From: Streptomyces sp. NBC_00370
Lineage (GTDB): Bacteria; Actinomycetota; Actinomycetes; Streptomycetales; Streptomycetaceae
NCBI RefSeq assembly: GCF_036084755.1
Contig: NZ_CP107968.1
Span: 806,001 to 870,000, forward strand
DNA: 64,000 nucleotides
Direction of reading: 5' to 3'
Shown here in pieces: positions 59,399-64,000 of this stretch. The position numbers were made by a program, and so were the translations under genes. Below the pieces are notes generated by a model, which saw only the letters and a list, made by a program, of their open reading frames with translations, ran no database searches and was not told where the DNA came from. How positions within the stretch are numbered: the first letter of the stretch is position 1; the number at the start of each line of letters is the position of its first letter.

Positions 59399-60298
59399 GT
59401 GTCCGGCTTGTCCGTACGATGGCCGTCGCCCCGCCGCTCCCGTACCGTCGTCGCCTCGCTCGCCTGCTTCGCCGCCGCCTGCGCCGGGCTCTGGGCCGGT
59501 CTCGGCGGCGCTTCGAGCGCCCAGGCCGCGGGCAGTGTGCCGACCCCCGACCATGTGGTCGTGGTGGTCATGGAGAACCACGCCTACAGCCAGATCATCG
59601 GCAGTTCGAGCGCGCCGTACATCAACTCGCTGAAGTCGGGTGGCGCCAACCTGACCGCCTCGTACGCCATCACGCACCCCAGCCAGCCCAACTACTTCGC
59701 GCTGTTCTCCGGTTCGACCCAGGGCATCACGGACGACGGCTGCTACACGCCCGGTTTCTCCTCAGCGCCGAATCTCGCGTCCGAGCTGGCGGCGGCGGGC
59801 AGGACCTGGGCGAGCTACAACGAGACGCTGCCCAGCGCCGGTTCGACGACCTGCAACAGCGGCAAGTACGCCCGCAAGCACAACCCGTGGTTCGGCTTCA
59901 AGAACGTCCCGACGTCGACGGCGCGCACCTTCGCGCAGTTCCCGACGGACTTCGGCCAGCTGCCGCAGGTCTCGTTCGTGACGCCGAACCTGTGCAGCGA
60001 CATGCACGACTGCTCGGTCGCCACCGGCGACACCTGGCTGAAGAACAACCTCGGCGCCTACGCCACGTGGGCGAAGACGCACAACAGCCTGCTCGTCGTC
60101 ACCTTCGACGAGGACAACTCGCTCTCCGGAAACAAGATCACGACCGTGCTGTACGGGCAGCCGGCCAAGGCCGGTTCGTCGTCCTCGACGAAGTACACCC
60201 ACTACAACGTGCTGCGCACCATCGAGGACATGTACGGCACGGCGCACGCGGGGCAGGCCGCCAACGCCACGGACATCACGGGCATCTGGGCCTCCTGA
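59399..60298 (+). CDS. Secreted phosphoesterase (acid phosphatase/phospholipase C family)
   Basis: This 299-residue exported enzyme has a twin-Arg-poor but basic N-region and a hydrophobic signal (TVVASLACFAAACAGLWAGLGGASSAQA). A PF04185-type domain follows with VVVVVMENHAYSQIIG (metal-binding Glu/Asn/His), THPSQPNYFALFSGS, FVTPNLCSDMHDC and VVTFDEDNS. It probably releases phosphate from organic phosphates outside the cell. The start is GTG 59399 with GGAGGTAA upstream. One base separates its stop from the GTG of the MFS gene. Confidence 0.9.
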   Translation: MSGLSVRWPSPRRSRTVVASLACFAAACAGLWAGLGGASSAQAAGSVPTPDHVVVVVMENHAYSQIIGSSSAPYINSLKSGGANLTASYAITHPSQPNYFALFSGSTQGITDDGCYTPGFSSAPNLASELAAAGRTWASYNETLPSAGSTTCNSGKYARKHNPWFGFKNVPTSTARTFAQFPTDFGQLPQVSFVTPNLCSDMHDCSVATGDTWLKNNLGAYATWAKTHNSLLVVTFDEDNSLSGNKITTVLYGQPAKAGSSSSTKYTHYNVLRTIEDMYGTAHAGQAANATDITGIWAS

Positions 60299-60299
60299 C

Positions 60300-61595
60300 G
60301 TGTACGTAGCGGACAGTCGCGGCGCCCCCGCGACGGCGCCCGCCCGGGGACCGTCCGGGCGGCGCGCCGCTGTCGCGCCCACGGTGCTGGCCCTGGGCTC
60401 CGTCAGCCTCATCACGGACGTCTCGTCCGAGATGGTCACCGCCGTCCTGCCGCTCTACCTGGTGACCGGGCTCGGTCTCTCACCGCTCGGCTTCGGACTG
60501 CTCGACGGCGTGTACAACGGCTTCAGCGCGCTGGTACGGCTCGTCGGCGGCCATCTCGCCGACCGCGGCGGCCGCCACAAGTCCGTCGCCGTCCTCGGCT
60601 ACGGGCTCTCGGCGATCTGCAAACCCCTGCTCCTGCTGGTGAGTTCGCTTCCGCTGATCGGCGCGGTGCTGGCCGCCGACCGCACCGGCAAGGGGCTGCG
60701 TACGGCGCCGCGTGACGCGATGATCTCGCTCGCTTCGGCGCCCGAGTCACGCGGCAGGGCGTTCGGCGTGCACCGGGCGATGGACACGGCGGGCGCGCTG
60801 CTCGGACCGCTGGTGGCGTTCGTGATCCTGCGCGCCACGGTGGACGGGTACGACGCGGTGTTCACGGTCAGCTTCTGCGTCGCCGCGGTCGGCGTGGTGG
60901 TCCTGGTGCTGTTCGTGCCCGGCGCACGCGCCGGGGCGAAACGCACCGACGGGGCACCCGAGCGCCCGGCCGCCGGGGGCGTCTCGCTGCGGGCGGCCGT
61001 GGGGCTGCTGCGCCGGCGGGACGTGCGGCGGCTGTCGGTGTGCGCGCTGCTGCTGGGCCTCGCGACGGTCAGCGACTCCTTCGTCTATCTGCTGCTCCAG
61101 CACCGGCTCGGCGTGCCCGACCGGTGGTTCGCGCTGCTCCCGCTCGGAACCGCCGCGGCGTTCCTGCTGCTGGCCGTACCGCTCGGCTGGCTCGCCGACC
61201 TGGTGGGGCGCTGGCAGGTGTTCCTCGGCGGCCATCTGGCGCTGCTCGCCGCCTACGGCCTGATCCTGTCGTCCTGGCACGGCGCCGCCCTGCCGTACGC
61301 GGTCCTCGCCCTGCACGGCTGCTTCTACGCGGCGACCGACGGGGTGCTGATGGCGGCCGCGGCCGGCTGTGTGCCCGCCGAGCTGCGGTCCAGCGGTCTG
61401 GCGCTGGTGCAGACCGGCCAGGCCGCCGCGCGGTTCGCCTGCTCCCTCGCCTTCGGCACCGCGTGGAGCGTCTGGGGCGACAGGAGCGCGCTCGGCGCCG
61501 CGGCCGTCGCCCTGGCGGTGTGCGCGGTGTTCTCGTACCGGCTGCGGCCCTGGGCGGCGGCCGGGACGCCCGGGACGACGGGAGCCGCCGCATGA
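60300..61595 (+). CDS. MFS transporter, operon partner of phosphoesterase
   Basis: This 431-residue, 12-helix major facilitator contains SLITDVSSEMVTAVLPLYLV at helix 1, GHLADRGGRHKSVAVLGYGLSAI in loop 2-3 and DRTGKGLRTAPRDAMISLASA. This is the pattern of the DHA1-like subgroup close to UMF/TtgA-type exporters. Its substrate is unknown. It starts with GTG 60300, one base after the phosphoesterase stop, and its end overlaps the next gene by 4 bp (ATGA), so all three genes are expressed together. Confidence 0.9.
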   Translation: MYVADSRGAPATAPARGPSGRRAAVAPTVLALGSVSLITDVSSEMVTAVLPLYLVTGLGLSPLGFGLLDGVYNGFSALVRLVGGHLADRGGRHKSVAVLGYGLSAICKPLLLLVSSLPLIGAVLAADRTGKGLRTAPRDAMISLASAPESRGRAFGVHRAMDTAGALLGPLVAFVILRATVDGYDAVFTVSFCVAAVGVVVLVLFVPGARAGAKRTDGAPERPAAGGVSLRAAVGLLRRRDVRRLSVCALLLGLATVSDSFVYLLLQHRLGVPDRWFALLPLGTAAAFLLLAVPLGWLADLVGRWQVFLGGHLALLAAYGLILSSWHGAALPYAVLALHGCFYAATDGVLMAAAAGCVPAELRSSGLALVQTGQAAARFACSLAFGTAWSVWGDRSALGAAAVALAVCAVFSYRLRPWAAAGTPGTTGAAA

Positions 61596-62641
61596 CGTCC
61601 GTGGAGAGGGCGGCGCCCATGACGTTCCGTACCAAGCTGCTCGTGCTGCTGACGGCCGTCGTGGTGCTGGCGGCGGTGGCCGCCGCCGCCCTGCTGCGCG
61701 CCGGTGACCGGGCCGCCGTCAGGGACCACCCCCAGGCGGGCGGACCGCCGGTCGTCGCGGGGCAGGTGTCGCTCGCGCACCCGCCGGCGCCGCTGATCGT
61801 CTTCAGGAACATGGCGTACGGCCCGCACCGCGACGAGCTGAGCACCGTACGCGCCGGTGATCCGGCCGGCCGGCGCACCGCGTCGGGAGTGACGTGCCTG
61901 CGCTTCCACGCCGCAGGCGGGACCGGTATCTGCCTCCAGGCGGAGCACGGCACGCTGACGGACAGCTACCGGGCGGTGGTCCTCGACAGCCGGCTCAGGG
62001 AAGTCGCCCACTACGCGCTGCCCGGGATCCCCACCCGGGCCAGGGTCTCCCCGAGCGGGCGGCTGGCCGCCTGGACCGTCTTCGTCGGCGGCGACTCGTA
62101 CGCGGGCACCGACTTCTCCACCCGCACCGCGATCCTCGACACCCGCACCGGGCGGCTCGATCCCTCCCTGGAGGCGTACCGGGTCACCAGGGACGGCCGC
62201 GCCCTGCACGCCGCCGACATGAACTTCTGGGGAGTCACCTTCGCCGACGACCGGGTCTTCTACGCGACGATGGCGACCGGCGGAAAGACGTATCTGGTGC
62301 GCGGCGATGTGACGACGCGTTCGCTCAGCACACTCCACACGAACGTCGAATGCCCGTCGCTGTCGCCGGACGGCACCCGGATCGCGTACAAGAAACGGGT
62401 CGCCGGGCTGCCCGCCGACTCGCCCTGGCGGCTGTACGTGCTGGATCTGCGCACGATGCGCGAGACCGCGCTGGCCGAGCCGCGCAGCGTCGACGACCAG
62501 GCGGTGTGGCAGGACGGGCGGACCGTCGTCTACTCGATGCCGAGCGACTTCGGCTCCGACCTCTACGCGCTGCCCGCCGACGGCACGGGCGCCCCTCACC
62601 TGCTGATGCGGGCGGCGCTCGCCCCCGCCTATCCGCGCTGA
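61592..62641 (+). CDS. Membrane-anchored TolB/PD40-like beta-propeller protein
   Basis: This 349-residue protein has an N-terminal membrane helix (KLLVLLTAVVVLAAVAAAALL) and an extracytoplasmic region built of propeller-like repeats: RARVSPSGRLAAWTVFVGGDS, CPSLSPDGTRIAYKKRV and QAVWQDGRTVVYSMPSDFGSDLYALP. PD40 propellers bind peptides or glycans, or assist secretion systems. It begins within the MFS gene (ATGA overlap). It may act with the MFS carrier and the secreted phosphoesterase at the cell surface. Confidence 0.87.
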   Translation: MTSVERAAPMTFRTKLLVLLTAVVVLAAVAAAALLRAGDRAAVRDHPQAGGPPVVAGQVSLAHPPAPLIVFRNMAYGPHRDELSTVRAGDPAGRRTASGVTCLRFHAAGGTGICLQAEHGTLTDSYRAVVLDSRLREVAHYALPGIPTRARVSPSGRLAAWTVFVGGDSYAGTDFSTRTAILDTRTGRLDPSLEAYRVTRDGRALHAADMNFWGVTFADDRVFYATMATGGKTYLVRGDVTTRSLSTLHTNVECPSLSPDGTRIAYKKRVAGLPADSPWRLYVLDLRTMRETALAEPRSVDDQAVWQDGRTVVYSMPSDFGSDLYALPADGTGAPHLLMRAALAPAYPR

Positions 62642-62770
62642 CGGTCGCCCGTGCGAGTGATCGACACGGCGCGTCAACACCGCCTCACCGAGGGCGACGC
62701 CTACCATGTCGGGCAGCCACGGGCGGCACTCCTCCGCCGCCGTGTCGTAGGTCCCGGCGAAAGGCGTGCG

Positions 62771-63523
62771 GTGAGCGATCACGGATCCGGACTCAGGGAG
62801 TGGCTCGCCCAGAAGCTCAGGCCCAGGCTCGCCGTCCCGGCGCCCGCGGCCCCGCCCCGGCGGTACGGGCCGCCCGTCCTCACCGCCGACTTCACCAGCG
62901 CCGAGCAGTGGGTGGCCGGCCGTTCCTGGGCCTATCCGGACGGCGGCCCGACCAATCCGGGCGACAACAAGCTCGACCATCTCGTGACCGATCCGCAGTT
63001 CAGCAGGGGCGGCACCTTCCGCGCCTGCCGCCGTGCCGACGGCGACTGGGACACCGGGCTGCTGACCACCGAGGGCAGCGCCGACGGTTTCATGGTCCGC
63101 GCCGGTGACATCCTCGACACGCGCGTGCGGCTGCCCGTGGAGACCGGCGCGTGGCCCGCCGTCTGGACCTGGTTCGAGGGCGGCAACGAGGTCGACGTCT
63201 TCGAGTACCACCCGGACAACCCCCATCTGCTGGAGCTGACCAACCATGTCAGGGGCGGCCACCGCGGCTACACGCACGCGTCCGTCGCGCCGGGCGCCTG
63301 GGTCGATCTAAAGGTCGAGTTCGGGGCCAGGTCCGTCGTCTGGTGGGTCAACGGGGTACGGGCCTTCGCCGACGGCCGCGGGGTGGGCCGGCACTGGCGG
63401 GCGTATCTCATCGTGAATCTGTCCGTCAGCGCCGGGATGTACCACCCCGCGCCAGCGCCGGACCTGACGGCGATGTCCTTCACCGTCGAGCATCTTCATG
63501 TCCACAGGGGCGATGACTTCTGA
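62771..63523 (+). CDS. GH16-like beta-glucanase without evident signal peptide
   Basis: This 250-residue protein has a beta-jelly-roll with the GH16 active-site pattern ExDxxE: E140, D142 and E145 in NEVDVFEYHP. Upstream is AWPAVWTWFEGG and downstream WVDLKVEFGARSVVWWVNG, as in family 16 laminarinases and kappa-carrageenases. The N-terminal 35 residues are charged and Pro-rich rather than hydrophobic, so export is not apparent. The start is GTG 62771 with AAAGG upstream. It is separated from the propeller gene by 129 nt. Confidence 0.85.
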   Translation: MSDHGSGLREWLAQKLRPRLAVPAPAAPPRRYGPPVLTADFTSAEQWVAGRSWAYPDGGPTNPGDNKLDHLVTDPQFSRGGTFRACRRADGDWDTGLLTTEGSADGFMVRAGDILDTRVRLPVETGAWPAVWTWFEGGNEVDVFEYHPDNPHLLELTNHVRGGHRGYTHASVAPGAWVDLKVEFGARSVVWWVNGVRAFADGRGVGRHWRAYLIVNLSVSAGMYHPAPAPDLTAMSFTVEHLHVHRGDDF

Positions 63524-63581
63524 CCGCCCGCGCGGTCAACAGTGGCAGACGGACGACGCATTCCTGACGAAGGAGAACGCC

Positions 63582-64000
63582 ATGCCTCAGATCACGCCCA
63601 ACCTGTGGTTCGACACCCAGGGCCAGCAGGCGGCCGAGTTCTACGTCTCGGTGTTCCCGAACTCGAAGATCACGAACATCCTCCACTACGGCGAGGCGGG
63701 CCCCGGCCCGGCCGGCTCGGTGCTGACCGTCGACTTCGTGCTGGACGGCCAGCCCTACACGGCGATCAACGGCGGCCCGCAGTTCACGTTCGACGAGGCG
63801 ATCTCGCTGCTGATCAACTGCGCCGACCAGGACGAGGTCGACTACTACTGGGACAAGCTCACCGACGGCGGCGAAGAGGTCCAGTGCGGCTGGCTCAAGG
63901 ACAAGTACGGGCTGTCCTGGCAGGTCGTCCCGGTCGGGATGGCGGACGTGCTGGGCGACCCCGACCCCGCGCGGTCCGAGCGCGCCGTCAAGGCCATGTT
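63582..64000 (+). CDS. VOC/PhnB-like glyoxalase-fold protein (3' end outside window)
   Basis: The first 139 residues are visible. The N-terminus (QITPNLWFDTQGQQAAEFYVSVFPNSKI) and VDFVLDGQPYTAINGGPQFTFDEAISLLINCADQDEVDYYWDKLT match the PhnB/3-demethylubiquinone-methyltransferase-like VOC subgroup. GWLKDKYGLSWQVVP follows. These proteins have a paired beta-alpha-beta-beta-beta fold; most have no assigned reaction. The start is ATG 63582 with AAGGAG upstream. The gene is cut by the window edge. Confidence 0.92.
   Translation, partial: MPQITPNLWFDTQGQQAAEFYVSVFPNSKITNILHYGEAGPGPAGSVLTVDFVLDGQPYTAINGGPQFTFDEAISLLINCADQDEVDYYWDKLTDGGEEVQCGWLKDKYGLSWQVVPVGMADVLGDPDPARSERAVKAM

Noticed and set aside
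1..64000. Prophage, insertion sequence, CRISPR array or a biosynthetic gene cluster.
   Set aside because: No transposase, integrase, phage structural gene, repeat-spacer array, PKS or NRPS gene was seen anywhere in the window.

Overview
The window is a high-GC stretch with the coding style of Streptomyces or a close relative. GTG and TTG starts are frequent, and purine-rich ribosome binding sites are spaced 6-9 nt from the start. Typical families include an AfsR/SARP-type regulator with an ATPase domain, a DUF6221 protein, a streptogrisin-like protease, F420/LLM oxidoreductases, and a LysM/lytic-transglycosylase protein behind a c-di-AMP (ydaO) riboswitch. I see no rRNA, tRNA, insertion sequence, phage gene or CRISPR array. 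It reads as an ordinary chromosomal segment, probably outside the conserved core, made of many small independent units.

Layout. 1-644: tail of a LacI-type regulator. 684-2855: an ECF41 sigma factor divergent from an FAD/NAD oxidoreductase, with matching ECF41-like promoters on both sides. 2975-8588: a large secreted GH87-type alpha-1,3-glucanase and the chaperone htpG. 8628-13041: a SARP-AAA regulator divergent from an alpha/beta hydrolase. 13086-18921: redox enzymes (F420/PPOX, two LLM enzymes, quinone reductase, a TetR-SDR operon). 18954-22993: a glycosyltransferase, the riboswitch-controlled cell-wall hydrolase and a DUF6221 protein. 23092-30672: an MFS exporter with a possible leader peptide/attenuator, an LTA-synthase-like sulfatase, an FAD oxidoreductase/TetR pair and a TetR/MFS efflux pair. 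30791-34782: glgX, a PRC-barrel protein and a streptogrisin-like protease. 34808-38569: an HTH protein, a secreted DUF3494 (ice-binding-like) protein with a His-rich tail, and a coupled DUF5819-HTTM pair. 38670-43142: a GH71/99-like enzyme with an operator laid over its promoter, an orphan ctaD with a small partner, and a class I amidotransferase. 43162-50602: signal peptidase I divergent from a large subtilisin-like protease, a TrmB/LuxR-like regulator and a membrane Ser/Thr kinase. 50680-53700: an NCS1 permease, a racemase-family enzyme and a GntR regulator around a 26-bp perfect palindrome. 53803-57666: GNAT/S51 operon, secreted amidase, SRPBCC, cold-shock and AlkB proteins. 57748-64000: a metallophosphoesterase, a coupled operon of secreted phosphoesterase, MFS and propeller protein, a GH16-like protein and a truncated VOC protein.

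Several local circuits can be read from the DNA: ECF41 promoters, 11-bp SARP-like repeats, TetR/GntR palindromes and a promoter-overlapping operator. Most convergent gene pairs are separated by strong, often perfect, hairpins without a U-tract, which is usual for actinomycete terminators. The least explained units are the DUF3494/DUF5819/HTTM neighbourhood, the racemase-family enzyme that lacks its first catalytic cysteine, and the leader region of the MFS gene at 23210.
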